A stretch of DNA of 64,000 bases from JASHSH01 sp036490215 (GTDB lineage Bacteria > Pseudomonadota > Alphaproteobacteria > Rhodospirillales > Magnetospirillaceae): NCBI GenBank assembly GCA_036490215.1, contig DASXEH010000095.1:248001-312000 (forward strand), in the 5' to 3' direction. The notes under the pieces are model-generated. The model worked only from the letters and a program-made list of their open reading frames with translations, had not been told where the DNA came from and ran no database searches. Shown piece by piece: positions 44,688 to 53,847 of this stretch; position 1 is the first letter of the stretch, and each line of letters begins with the position of its first letter. A program made the translations under genes and the position numbers.

Positions 44688-46544
44688 ATGGCCGAAGAGA
44701 AACGGGTCTTCCAGGCGGAAGTCAGCAAACTGCTCGAAATCGTGGTCAATTCGCTCTACAGCGAGAAGGAAGTCTTCCTTCGCGAATTGATCTCCAACGC
44801 CTCCGATGCCTGTGACCGGTTGCGCTACGCGGCGCTCACCGAGCCAAGCCTCACCGAGGGTGGCGCTGATTTCCGTATCGTCATCACGCCCGACAAAACA
44901 GCGCGCACGCTGACCATCGCGGATAATGGCATCGGTATGACCCATGACGAGCTGATCGAGAATCTCGGTACGATTGCACGCTCGGGTACTTCGGCGTTTC
45001 TCTCGCAGCTCTCGGGTGATGCGCGCAAGGATGTGGCGCTGATCGGCCAGTTCGGCGTCGGCTTCTATTCTGCCTTCATGGTCGCCGAAAAGGTCGATGT
45101 CATCACGCGCAAGGCCGGCGAGACGCAAGGCTGGCGCTGGACCTCGGACGGCAAAGGCGAGTTTACCGTCAATCCAGACGAGTCGGCGCAGCGCGGCGCG
45201 CGCATCGTTCTGCAGTTGCGCGCCGGCGAAGACGAGTTCCTCGAACCCTATCGCCTACAGACGATCGTCAAAACCTATTCCGATCACATTGCGCTGCCCG
45301 TGGTCCTGGTCGAAGACGGAAAGGAAGAGACGGTCAACTCTGCGTCTGCGTTGTGGACGCGGCCGCGCAACGAGATCACCGAAGAGCAGTATAAGGAATT
45401 CTATCGTCACAGCGGGCATGCCTTCGACGATCCATGGCTGACCATCCACTACAAGGCCGAAGGCGCGATCGAATACACCGGTCTGCTCTTCGTGCCGAGC
45501 AGCAAGCCGTTTGATCTCTTCGACCCCGGCCGCAAGCAGCATGTGCGCCTCTATGTGCGCCGCGTCTTCATCACCGGCGATACCGAAGGTCTGTTGCCGC
45601 CTTATCTGCGTTTCGTGCGCGGCGTGGTCGACAGCCAGGATCTACCGCTCAATGTCAGCCGCGAAATGCTGCAGACGAGTCCGGTGCTCGCCAAGATGCG
45701 CACCGGCTTGGTCAAACGCGTGCTCGGCGATCTGAAGAAGAAGGCCGACGACGCAGCGGATGATTATCTGACGACCTTCTGGCCGAATTTCGGCGCGGTG
45801 CTGAAGGAAGGCATCTACGAAGATTTTGAGCGCCGCGACGATCTGCTCGATCTCTGCCGTTTCGCGACCACGGTCGGCGACAAGCTGACCAGCCTCGCCG
45901 ATTACGTCTCGCGGATGAAGTCGGGCCAGGATGCGATCTATACGATCTCGGGCGACGATGTGGCGGCGCTGCGCAACAGCCCGCAGCTGGAGGGCTTCAT
46001 CGCCAAGGGCGTCGAAGTGCTGCTGCTCTCCGATCCGATCGACGAGTTCTGGCCTCAGGCTGTCAGCGCTTACAAGGAAAAGTCGTTCAAATCGGTGAAT
46101 CAGGCCGGCGCGGACCTGTCGAAGATCGAAGCCCCCGCCGATGCCGATCAGAAACCCGAAACGCCGGCCACAGATATCGCGCCGCTGATCGAGGCGGTGA
46201 AGACGGCGTTGGGCGAGGCGGTGAAGGACGTGCGGGCCTCGGCGCGGCTGACCACCAGCGCGGTTTGCCTCGTTGCCGACGACGGCGATATGAGTATTCA
46301 TCTTGAGCGCTTGCTGCGCAAGAATCGCGGCACCGATCCAGGCAAGGCGACGCGCATTCTCGAACTCAATCCGACTCACCCGCTGATCACGCGGCTCGCC
46401 GGTCTCGCCAAGGACGGCGGCGACAAGGTCACCGATGCGGCCTGGCTGCTGTTCGATCAGGCGCGCGTCGTCGAAGGTGAACCGCCCAGCGATCCCGCTG
46501 CTTTCGCGCGGCGTCTCGCGGCGGCACTCGAAAGGGCGTTCTGA
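44688..46544 (+). CDS. htpG: Chaperone HtpG (Hsp90)
   Basis: 618 residues from ATG 44688. The N-terminal ATPase has FLRELISNASDACDRLRY, DNGIGM and GQFGVGFYSAF, and the middle and C-terminal domains follow the E. coli plan (NVSREMLQ, NPTHPLI). Length is normal. It acts as a cytosolic dimeric chaperone. It is divergent from the HPF gene and one base separates its stop from the ridA start spacer, so the two may be cotranscribed. Confidence 0.96.
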   Translation: MAEEKRVFQAEVSKLLEIVVNSLYSEKEVFLRELISNASDACDRLRYAALTEPSLTEGGADFRIVITPDKTARTLTIADNGIGMTHDELIENLGTIARSGTSAFLSQLSGDARKDVALIGQFGVGFYSAFMVAEKVDVITRKAGETQGWRWTSDGKGEFTVNPDESAQRGARIVLQLRAGEDEFLEPYRLQTIVKTYSDHIALPVVLVEDGKEETVNSASALWTRPRNEITEEQYKEFYRHSGHAFDDPWLTIHYKAEGAIEYTGLLFVPSSKPFDLFDPGRKQHVRLYVRRVFITGDTEGLLPPYLRFVRGVVDSQDLPLNVSREMLQTSPVLAKMRTGLVKRVLGDLKKKADDAADDYLTTFWPNFGAVLKEGIYEDFERRDDLLDLCRFATTVGDKLTSLADYVSRMKSGQDAIYTISGDDVAALRNSPQLEGFIAKGVEVLLLSDPIDEFWPQAVSAYKEKSFKSVNQAGADLSKIEAPADADQKPETPATDIAPLIEAVKTALGEAVKDVRASARLTTSAVCLVADDGDMSIHLERLLRKNRGTDPGKATRILELNPTHPLITRLAGLAKDGGDKVTDAAWLLFDQARVVEGEPPSDPAAFARRLAAALERAF

Positions 46545-46545
46545 G

Positions 46546-46935
46546 ATGAGCGATCGTCAACTGGTCAGCTCGGGCTCGCCGCTCGAACCCGATATCGGCT
46601 TCTCGCGCGCCGTGCGCGTCGGCAATTACATCGTCGTCGCTGGAACTGCACCGATCGCTGCGGGTGGCGGCACGGCGGGCAAGGGCGATGTCTATGCCCA
46701 GACCAAACGCTGCCTCGAGATCGCGGTGAAGGCGATCACCGATGCCGGCGGTTCGGCGCTGCATGTCACTCGTACGCGGATGATGCTGACCGATATGACG
46801 AAATGGCGTGAGGCGGCCCGGGCCCATGGCGAGTATTTTCGCGATGTCCGCCCTGCCTGCACCTTCATGCAGGTGAGCGGCTTCATCGATCCCGATTGGC
46901 TGATCGAAATCGAGGTCGACGCCATCATCGCCTGA
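46546..46935 (+). CDS. RidA-family protein (enamine/imine deaminase-like)
   Basis: 129 residues. RidA fold with SSGSPLEPDIGFSRAVRVGNYIVVAGTAP at the N terminus and RPACTFMQVSGFIDPDWLIEIE near the end. The conserved Arg of canonical RidA (in ARxxV) is at the start of this block. It hydrolyses reactive enamines from PLP enzymes or a related reaction. It is adjacent to htpG on the same strand. Confidence 0.88.
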   Translation: MSDRQLVSSGSPLEPDIGFSRAVRVGNYIVVAGTAPIAAGGGTAGKGDVYAQTKRCLEIAVKAITDAGGSALHVTRTRMMLTDMTKWREAARAHGEYFRDVRPACTFMQVSGFIDPDWLIEIEVDAIIA

Positions 46936-46970
46936 TTACGAACGAAACCAAGGCGTTCGACATTCCCCTG

Positions 46971-46986
46971 TGTGATCTCGATCACA
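46971..46986. promoter_or_regulatory. Perfect CRP-type palindrome upstream of lysR
   Basis: TGTGATCTCGATCACA is an exact TGTGA-N6-TCACA, the CRP consensus. It lies 110-125 bases upstream of the LysR-type regulator start and about 36 bases after the end of ridA. Confidence 0.68.
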
Positions 46987-46996
46987 GATGGCGTTT

Positions 46997-47019
46997 TCAT
47001 CAATCAATTTTCTTGATGA
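46997..47019. promoter_or_regulatory. Inverted repeat in the lysR promoter region
   Basis: Arms TCATCAA and TTGATGA, perfect over 7 bases, separated by 9 AT-rich bases. It lies 10 bases right of the CRP-type site and 77 bases upstream of the LysR start, where an autoregulatory site would be expected. It is not a strict T-N11-A LysR box. Confidence 0.5.
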
Positions 47020-47095
47020 TGCGCTGCACATGCGCTAAAAGTCGGGTAATTTCCTTACTCTAGCCGTGGGGGCGGCTGGTGCTGGCCCCAGTCAG

Positions 47096-47953
47096 ATGAA
47101 TATCGATCTCGCCCGCACCTTCCTGGAAATAGCCGAGACCGGCAATTTCAACAAAGCCGCCGACCGTCTCGATGTGACTCAGTCGACTGTCAGCATGCGC
47201 ATCAAGGCTCTCGAGGACGAACTCGGGCGGCCTCTGTTCAAGCGCGGCAAGGCAGGCACCGAGTTGACTCAGGCCGGGCAGCAATTCCGCCGCTATGCCT
47301 CGACCCTCGTGCGCGTCTGGGAACAGGCGCGGCATGAAGTGGCGCTGCCGCCGGGCTATCGCGCGGTGCTCACCGTGGGCGGGCAGTTCTCACTGTGGGA
47401 TCGGCTGCTGCTGCGCTGGATTCCCTGGATGCGCACCGAGATGCCGAATGTGGCGCTGCGTGTCGAAGTCGGTCTGTCTGATGGATTGATGCGTCAGCTC
47501 GCCGAGGGACTGATCGATCTCGCGGTGATGTACACGCCGCAGAACCGGCCGGGCTTCGTCACCCTGCGTCTGCTCGAAGAACATCTGGTGATGGTCTCGA
47601 CCGCGCCGCGCGATGTGAAGCAGTGGGACGGAACCTATGTTTTCGTCGATTGGGGTCCGGAATACCGCCAGGCCCATGCCCAGGCCTTCCCCGACCAACC
47701 GACTCAGTCGGTCTCGGTCAGCTTAGGCGCACTCGGCTTGCAGCACATTCTTGCCAATGGTGGCTTCGGCTACTTCCCGATGCGCGTGGTGCGGCCGTAT
47801 CTGCAATCGGGCACGCTCCATCGCGTAACCAATGCGCCCGAATTCCGCCGTCCCGCCTATATCGCCTATCCGGCGGAAGACGAGCAGGCAGAATGGCTGC
47901 TGACCGCGGTGCGCGGTCTGCGCCATGTCGCTTCCCTCGATGCCGAAGACTGA
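47096..47953 (+). CDS. LysR-family transcriptional regulator
   Basis: 285 residues from ATG 47096; a start ten codons earlier adds only Gly/Ala. HTH: FLEIAETGNFNKAADRLDVTQSTVSMRIKALEDELGRPLF. The effector domain is normal in length. Target and ligand are unknown; there is no divergently transcribed partner, so the target may be distant or its own gene. Confidence 0.93.
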   Translation: MNIDLARTFLEIAETGNFNKAADRLDVTQSTVSMRIKALEDELGRPLFKRGKAGTELTQAGQQFRRYASTLVRVWEQARHEVALPPGYRAVLTVGGQFSLWDRLLLRWIPWMRTEMPNVALRVEVGLSDGLMRQLAEGLIDLAVMYTPQNRPGFVTLRLLEEHLVMVSTAPRDVKQWDGTYVFVDWGPEYRQAHAQAFPDQPTQSVSVSLGALGLQHILANGGFGYFPMRVVRPYLQSGTLHRVTNAPEFRRPAYIAYPAEDEQAEWLLTAVRGLRHVASLDAED

Positions 47954-47986
47954 TCTTCCCCGCCGCGTCGTTCGCGCGACTTAACG

Positions 47987-48196
47987 TCAGCGCGATTTGC
48001 GGGCCAGTTTGGCGCGCGCCTCGCCCAGCACCTTCACCAAGTTGCTGCGCTCGATTCCATCGCTCGCCATCAGCCGGCGGGTGATCGGATCGTCGATGAG
48101 CTCACGCAATCTCGGCTCATTATTGATCCGCGATAGATCGATGGTCGGATCAAAGAACTTCACGCGTGCGAGTCTCTCTTCTGCCAGGTTCGCCAT
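47987..48196 (-). CDS. Small hypothetical protein
   Basis: 69 residues from ATG 48196 with GGGGAGG upstream. Highly charged, helical: MANLAEERLARVKFFDP, LIDDPITRRLMASDG, KVLGEARAKLARKSR. No membrane segment or known motif. I do not recognise a family. The strong ribosome binding site and normal codon use support a real gene. Confidence 0.68.
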   Translation of the reverse strand: MANLAEERLARVKFFDPTIDLSRINNEPRLRELIDDPITRRLMASDGIERSNLVKVLGEARAKLARKSR

Positions 48197-48366
48197 GATG
48201 GGGCCTCCCCTCGTCATTGCGATGCTGCGATGGAAGAAGCGTAACACGCGTGCGTCTCTCGTCTGAAGAACAGAGAGACTAATTTCGTGTTTCAAAATAT
48301 GTATAGAAAGGCGCTGCGGCAGTGGGACTTAGCGAATTTCGCCGCAGCGCGGCATGATGACTTTGC

Positions 48367-48382
48367 TGTGACTGCGATCACA
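48367..48382. promoter_or_regulatory. Perfect CRP-type palindrome between a small gene and a formyltransferase-like gene
   Basis: TGTGACTGCGATCACA matches TGTGA-N6-TCACA exactly. It lies 171-186 bases upstream of the 69-residue gene (minus strand) and 23 bases after the formyltransferase-like gene ends, so it would act on the small gene or be a chance remnant. Confidence 0.6.
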
Positions 48383-48404
48383 CAGTGCGCGTAAAGCGTT
48401 TGCG

Positions 48405-49085
48405 TCAGACGCGTGTTTTGTCAGGCGGCGCGTAGCGGAACGGCGCTTTGTGGATCCAAACAGTGGGCACAGAAATCCCATCGCCATCGCCGAAACCGCG
48501 AATACGGCGGCGCAACTCCGCTTCATCGATGGTCGGCGGGATATCGCACATATCGGCGTAGAGCGCGCGCGTGCAGCGCCGCGAACCCCAAGTCTCCGGC
48601 AAGGTCGGCAAAGCACCGGGCAGGGTGGTCAAGGCTTTGGCGAGACGCCGCACAATCCCCAGCATGCTCAGATATGCCGCGCGCGCGAGATCGTTGCGCG
48701 TTGCGCCGTCGGGCACGGGGAAGAGATCGACGGCGATGATGCCGCCATTGCCGTTCTGCCCCGTGATCGAATGCGCAGTGGCGCCGAATTCCTTGGCGCC
48801 GTCGTAAATGGCAAACGCGGCCGGCATCCATCCGGGATAAGCAGACGAGCCGGAATGCAGATTATAGGCGCCGTGACCCAGCCCGCTCAGCATCTGTGCG
48901 GGTATCGCCTGATCAATATTGAACGTGAGCAAGCGCGCATTCGGCAGGATCGCGGCCTCGACCGTGTCGAGTTTGGCGACATCGTTGTAGTGACGGATGT
49001 CGAGTTTCGGCGCTTCGGCGCGCAGCGTGGCGGTCAGGAAGGCCCGCTCGACCTCGTCGGACACCAATAAGACATGGTCGAGCAT
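48405..49085 (-). CDS. Formyltransferase-like protein
   Basis: 226 residues. N-terminal Rossmann-like strand (MLDHVLLVSDE) and the motif YNLHSGSSAYPGWMPAAFAIY followed by GATAHSIT are like the formyl-transferase fold of methionyl-tRNA formyltransferase and related sugar/amine formyltransferases (NLHxSLLPxxRG...G.T.H). The N-x-H part is visible (NLH), but the usual Asp is uncertain and length is shorter than tRNA formyltransferase. Substrate is unknown. Confidence 0.65.
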   Translation of the reverse strand: MLDHVLLVSDEVERAFLTATLRAEAPKLDIRHYNDVAKLDTVEAAILPNARLLTFNIDQAIPAQMLSGLGHGAYNLHSGSSAYPGWMPAAFAIYDGAKEFGATAHSITGQNGNGGIIAVDLFPVPDGATRNDLARAAYLSMLGIVRRLAKALTTLPGALPTLPETWGSRRCTRALYADMCDIPPTIDEAELRRRIRGFGDGDGISVPTVWIHKAPFRYAPPDKTRV

Positions 49086-49122
49086 GACCGCTCCTAATTG
49101 AAATCGTGAACTGCGCGGACGC

Positions 49123-51804
49123 TTACGCGACCAAGCCGCGCAGCACGTATTTCAGGATGCCGCCGTGACGGTAGTAGTCGACCTCGTCCAGCGTGTCGAT
49201 GCGACACAGCGCGACGAAGGTCGTCTGCTTGCCGTCGGCGCGCGTGACCGAAACCGTCACGTCCTGGCGCGGCTTGATCCCCGCCGACAGGCCGACGATG
49301 TCGAAGGTCTCGGTGCCGTCGAGGCCGAGGCTCTTGCGATCCGTGCCCGGCTTGAACTGCAGCGGCAGGATGCCCATGCCGACTAGGTTCGAGCGATGGA
49401 TGCGCTCGAAGCTTTCGGCGATCACGGCTTTCACGCCCAGCAGCATTGTGCCCTTCGCCGCCCAGTCGCGCGATGAGCCGGTGCCGTATTCCTTCCCGGC
49501 CACCACCACCAGCGGCGTGCCTTCGGCCTTGTATTTCATCGCCGCGTCGTAGATCGACAGCGGATCGCCGGCTCCCTTGTACTTGGTTACGCCGCCTTCG
49601 ACGCCCGGCACCATTTCGTTCTTGATACGGACATTGGCGAAGGTGCCGCGCGTCATCACGTCATCATTGCCGCGCCGCGCGCCATAGCTGTTGAAGTCGG
49701 CTGGGCGCACCTGATAGCTGACCAGGAACTGGCCGGCGGGGCTGCTCGCCTTGATATTGCCAGCCGGGCTGATGTGGTCGGTGGTGATCGAGTCGGACAA
49801 CAGCGCCAGCAGGCGTGCGCCTTTGATATCGGAAAAGCCTTTCGGCGCTTCCTTGGTCAGGCCTTCGAAATAGGGCGGGTTCTTCACATAGGTCGAATGG
49901 CCGTCCCATTTGTAGGTCTGGCCCGAGGGAAATTGAACCGCGCGCCACTGCGCCGGACCCTCGAACACATTGGCGTAGCGCGTGCGGTACATTTCGCGCG
50001 TCACGTTCTTTGCCATCGCCGCCGAGACTTCGGCATTGCTTGGCCAGATGTCCTTCAGGTAGACCGGCTTGCCATCCTTGCCCGTGCCCAAAGGCTCAGT
50101 CGACAGATCCATATTCATCGTGCCGGCGATCGCATAGGCGACGACGAGGGGCGGCGAGGCGAGGTAGTTTGCCTTCACCTGCGGGCTGATACGGCCTTCG
50201 AAGTTGCGGTTGCCCGAGAGCACCGCGGCCACCACGAGACCGTTGCCATCTACTGCTTCGACGATCGGCTCATCGAGCGGACCGGAATTGCCGATGCAGG
50301 TGGTGCAGCCGAAGCCGGCCAGATTGAAGCCGAGCGCGTCGAGCGCCGTTTGTACGCCGGCGGCCTTCAGATAGTCCTCGACCACCTGCGAGCCCGGGGC
50401 CAGCGAGGTCTTCACCCAGGGCTTGCGTGTCAGGCCTTTTTCGACGGCCTTCTGCGCCAGCAGGCCGGCAGCCAGCATCACGCCCGGATTCGAGGTGTTG
50501 GTGCAGGACGTGATCGCGGCGATAACCACATCGCCATTGCCGATCGCGCCGCGCCCGTCGGAAATTTTCACCTTCTTGTCGACCGTCGCGCCGGGCGTGA
50601 TCGTCGGCAGCGCGTCGGCGAAGCCCTGCTTCGCCTTGTCCAGCGCGACACGATCCTGCGGCCGCTTCGGCCCGGCGAGTGACGGCTCGACGGTGCCAAG
50701 ATCGAGTTCGAGCGTATCCGTGAAGACCGGGTCGGCGCTCTTCGCGTCGCGCCACATGCCCTGGGCCTTGGCATAGGCTTCAACCAGTTTGATGCGCGCG
50801 GTTTCGCGGCCCGTCAGTTCGAGATAGCGCAGGGTTTCCTGATCGACCGGGAAGAAACCGCAGGTGGCGCCGTATTCGGGCGCCATGTTCGCAATCGTCA
50901 TACGGTCGGTCGTCGCCATGTGATCAAGGCCCGGGCCGAAGAACTCGACGAATTTGCCGACCACGCCTTTCTTGCGCAGCATCTGGGTCACGGTCAGCAC
51001 GACGTCGGTGGCGGTTACGCCTTCCTTGGCACTACCGACCAGTTTGAAGCCGACGACCTCGGGAATCAGCATCGAGGTGGGCTGGCCCAGCATGCAGGCC
51101 TCGGCTTCGATACCGCCCACGCCCCAGCCCAGCACGGCCAAGCCGTTCACCATGGTGGTGTGGCTGTCGGTGCCGACCAGCGTGTCGGGATAGGCCACTT
51201 CGTCATTGCCGTCTTTTGCGCTCCAGACGACCTGAGCCAGGTATTCGCAGTTCACCTGATGGCAGATGCCGGTGCCGGGCGGCACTACGCGGAAATTGTC
51301 GAACGCGGTTTGGCCCCAGCGCAGGAAGGCATAGCGTTCGCCGTTGCGCTCGAATTCCTTCTCGATGTTCTTAGCCAGTGCGTCGGGCGAGGCGTAATAG
51401 TCCACCATCACCGAATGGTCGATCACCAGATCGACGGGCGAAAGCGGGTTGACCTTGGTCGGGTTGCCGCCGAGCGCCACGACCGCATCGCGCATCGCCG
51501 CCAGATCGACCACGGCCGGAACGCCGGTGAAGTCCTGCATCAGCACGCGCGCCGGGCGGTATGCGATCTCTTTTTCGGCCTTGCCGTGATTGCCGAGCCA
51601 GGCGCCGATCGCTTTCACATCGTCGACCGTCACCGTGCGCCCATCTTCCCAGCGCAACAGGTTCTCAAGCAACACCTTGAGTGAGTAGGGCAGGCGGGCG
51701 ACATCGCCCACACCGGCCTTCGCGGCCGCGTCGAGGCTGTAATAGGTGTATTTGCGCCCGTCGACGTCCAGCGTGCGGCGTGCCTTCAGCGTGTCCTGGC
51801 CCAT
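49123..51804 (-). CDS. acnA: Aconitate hydratase A
   Basis: 893 residues from ATG 51804, preceded by AGGAGAGG; an upstream start is an artefact. Cluster cysteines are present: ITSCTNTSNP and GFGCTTCIGNSGP. SDSITTDHISPAG and GSSRDWAAKG are typical. It interconverts citrate and isocitrate in the TCA cycle. Divergent from ccmA. Confidence 0.97.
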   Translation of the reverse strand: MGQDTLKARRTLDVDGRKYTYYSLDAAAKAGVGDVARLPYSLKVLLENLLRWEDGRTVTVDDVKAIGAWLGNHGKAEKEIAYRPARVLMQDFTGVPAVVDLAAMRDAVVALGGNPTKVNPLSPVDLVIDHSVMVDYYASPDALAKNIEKEFERNGERYAFLRWGQTAFDNFRVVPPGTGICHQVNCEYLAQVVWSAKDGNDEVAYPDTLVGTDSHTTMVNGLAVLGWGVGGIEAEACMLGQPTSMLIPEVVGFKLVGSAKEGVTATDVVLTVTQMLRKKGVVGKFVEFFGPGLDHMATTDRMTIANMAPEYGATCGFFPVDQETLRYLELTGRETARIKLVEAYAKAQGMWRDAKSADPVFTDTLELDLGTVEPSLAGPKRPQDRVALDKAKQGFADALPTITPGATVDKKVKISDGRGAIGNGDVVIAAITSCTNTSNPGVMLAAGLLAQKAVEKGLTRKPWVKTSLAPGSQVVEDYLKAAGVQTALDALGFNLAGFGCTTCIGNSGPLDEPIVEAVDGNGLVVAAVLSGNRNFEGRISPQVKANYLASPPLVVAYAIAGTMNMDLSTEPLGTGKDGKPVYLKDIWPSNAEVSAAMAKNVTREMYRTRYANVFEGPAQWRAVQFPSGQTYKWDGHSTYVKNPPYFEGLTKEAPKGFSDIKGARLLALLSDSITTDHISPAGNIKASSPAGQFLVSYQVRPADFNSYGARRGNDDVMTRGTFANVRIKNEMVPGVEGGVTKYKGAGDPLSIYDAAMKYKAEGTPLVVVAGKEYGTGSSRDWAAKGTMLLGVKAVIAESFERIHRSNLVGMGILPLQFKPGTDRKSLGLDGTETFDIVGLSAGIKPRQDVTVSVTRADGKQTTFVALCRIDTLDEVDYYRHGGILKYVLRGLVA

Positions 51805-52009
51805 TGATCCCTCTCCTGGAGGTGTGCGGCTGTAGCTTTTGGCGGCTCCCGACCGCCTGCTGCGAATTGTATGCAGCAACCGCTATTTTTCCACGAAATC
51901 GGCGCTGATCCAAGGGACTAGAGTTGCAGGCCAGCCTTCCGCAATTGATTGTCCCGGTTTCGACACGAAGACCGTTTCTGGGGACCGTTTCCGGGCTAAG
52001 GTCCCGCCC

Positions 52010-52678
52010 ATGGGGGCAATGGAACCGACTCACAGCTTTACGGGCGCAGCCCTGGCCTGTCGGCGTGGCGGGCGGTTGGTCTTTGCCGGGCTCGATTTTG
52101 CGCTGGCGGCCGGCCAAGCCCTGGTTTTGCGCGGCCCTAACGGGTCGGGGAAATCGAGCCTGCTGCGCCTGATGGCCGGGCTGATCCGGGCCGAAGCGGG
52201 CGTTCTGGCCTGGGATGGGCAGGATGCGCTCGACGACCGCGAGACCCATGCCGGCCGGCTGCATTTTGTCGGCCATCTCGACGGGACCAAGCTGGCGCTG
52301 ACCGTGGCCGAGAATATCCAATTCTGGGCCCGACTGCGCGGGATGACGCTGGATATGGCGGCTTTAACCACGATCATCGAGCCACTCCGTTTGATGCGGC
52401 TGGCAGCCGTCCCCGCGCGGCTCCTCTCCGCCGGCCAGCGGCGGCGTCTGGCCCTGACGCGGCTGATCGCGGCCCCGGCACCGCTCTGGCTGCTCGACGA
52501 GCCCTCGGTCGGGCTTGATGACGAATCGCTGGCCGCGTTCGAAACCCTGCTGGCCGCGCATCGTGCTGGGGGCGGCATGGTCGTTGCGGCCACCCACACC
52601 GCCATTGCCTTGCCCGAGGCGCGGGAACTGCGGCTCGATGCCTTCGCCCGCGGTGCCGATCTGGATTTGATCGCATGA
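52010..52678 (+). CDS. ccmA: Haem exporter ATP-binding protein CcmA
   Basis: 222 residues from ATG 52010 (ATG 52019 is possible). Walker A GPNGSGKSS (42-50), signature LSAGQRRRLALTRL, Walker B LWLLDEPSVGLD and H-loop ATHTA match CcmA. It powers the CcmAB(C) complex of cytochrome c maturation. It overlaps ccmB in an ATGA. Confidence 0.93.
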   Translation: MGAMEPTHSFTGAALACRRGGRLVFAGLDFALAAGQALVLRGPNGSGKSSLLRLMAGLIRAEAGVLAWDGQDALDDRETHAGRLHFVGHLDGTKLALTVAENIQFWARLRGMTLDMAALTTIIEPLRLMRLAAVPARLLSAGQRRRLALTRLIAAPAPLWLLDEPSVGLDDESLAAFETLLAAHRAGGGMVVAATHTAIALPEARELRLDAFARGADLDLIA

Positions 52679-53340
52679 CCGCGTTCTGGGCCGTATTGCG
52701 TCATGACCTGCGGCTGATCCTGCGCCAGGGCGCCGATGGGTTGCTGGTGCTGGGTTTCTTCGTCATGGCCACGGCGATGTTTCCCTTTGCCATCGGTCCC
52801 GATGCCGGCGTGTTGATGCCGATCGCCGCGGGCGTGCTGTGGGTCTGTGCGCTGTTTGCCGCGACCTTGTCCCTCGAGCGTCTATTCCTGGCGGACTATG
52901 AAGACGGCACGCTTGAGCTTCTGGCCCTCACGCCGGCGCCGCTCGAAGTGCTGGTTCTGGCCAAGGCCGCCGCCCATTGGATCGTGACCGGTGTGCCGCT
53001 GCTGATCGTCGCGCCGATGATGGGCATGCTGCTCAATCTCCCAGCCACCGCGCATATGGCGCTGTTCATCGCGATGCTCCTGGGCATGCCGACGCTAAGC
53101 CTATTGGGTGCGGTCGGCTCGGCGCTGGTTCTGGGCGCGCGCCGCGGTGGCATGCTCCTGACCCTGCTGCTCCTGCCGCTGACCTTGCCTGTCCTGATCT
53201 TCGGCGCGGCGGCGGTCGAGGCGGCCCAAGCCGGACGGCCCTGGAGCAGCGAGGTCACGGCGTTGGGGGGCTTCCTGATCGCGGCGCTGGTTCTGACCCC
53301 CTGGGCTGCTGCTGCCGCCCTGCGGCAAGCCCTTGATTAA
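52675..53340 (+). CDS. ccmB: Haem exporter membrane protein CcmB
   Basis: 221 residues with six predicted helices; the start TAFWAVLRHDLRLILRQGAD and the loop LERLFLADYEDGTLELLALTP are the CcmB signature. It is the CcmA partner. Normally ccmC and ccmD follow; here they do not and the next gene is a phage-like small gene. Confidence 0.93.
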   Translation: MTAFWAVLRHDLRLILRQGADGLLVLGFFVMATAMFPFAIGPDAGVLMPIAAGVLWVCALFAATLSLERLFLADYEDGTLELLALTPAPLEVLVLAKAAAHWIVTGVPLLIVAPMMGMLLNLPATAHMALFIAMLLGMPTLSLLGAVGSALVLGARRGGMLLTLLLLPLTLPVLIFGAAAVEAAQAGRPWSSEVTALGGFLIAALVLTPWAAAAALRQALD

Positions 53341-53455
53341 CCTTAGGTCTCACCGCATCAAGAAAATATAAAGGAAAATCAGAGCTTTATTGTCGCGCCG
53401 TTGTTACTCGCAGCCAATGGGAGTAAACAACCCCGCCGCAATTTGAGGGGATATC

Positions 53456-53842
53456 GTGCCGGCATCTGAAGACGCGCCGCTACGGGAAGTCGATCTGTCT
53501 GAACTCGAAGCGCGCTGCAAGGCGGCCACACCAGGCCCCTGGAAAGTGCTCAGCGATCCTGACGTTGCCTGCTCCTGGCTGAATGCCGACCAGGAAGAGG
53601 ATCAGGCTGCGATCGCCCTGTTCGACTATCGGCCGCCCGAAGCCAACTTGGCCAATGCCCAATTCTCCATGCAGGCGCGTGAAGACGTACCGCGCCTGAT
53701 CGCCGAGGTGCGCGCTCTGCGTGGCCGCGTGCGTGAGCTGCTGGAAGCCAACGGCAAGGAAGTTGAACGTCGCACCCAGGCGACCCGCGAGCGCGACGAG
53801 GCCCTGGCCAAACTCGGACCGACCGACAAGGCGAAGGGCTGA
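53456..53842 (+). CDS. Ead/Ea22-like small protein
   Basis: 128 residues from a GTG. The first part, LEARCKAATPGPWKVL, and the later REDVPRLIAEVRALRGRV resemble the Ea22/Ead-like proteins of phages and actinobacteria. The C-terminal 40 residues are a charged coiled-coil. Function unknown. It lies between ccmB and the KimA-type permease and may be a phage-derived insertion, although no other phage gene is near. Confidence 0.6.
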   Translation: MPASEDAPLREVDLSELEARCKAATPGPWKVLSDPDVACSWLNADQEEDQAAIALFDYRPPEANLANAQFSMQAREDVPRLIAEVRALRGRVRELLEANGKEVERRTQATRERDEALAKLGPTDKAKG

Positions 53843-53847
53843 TCGCT

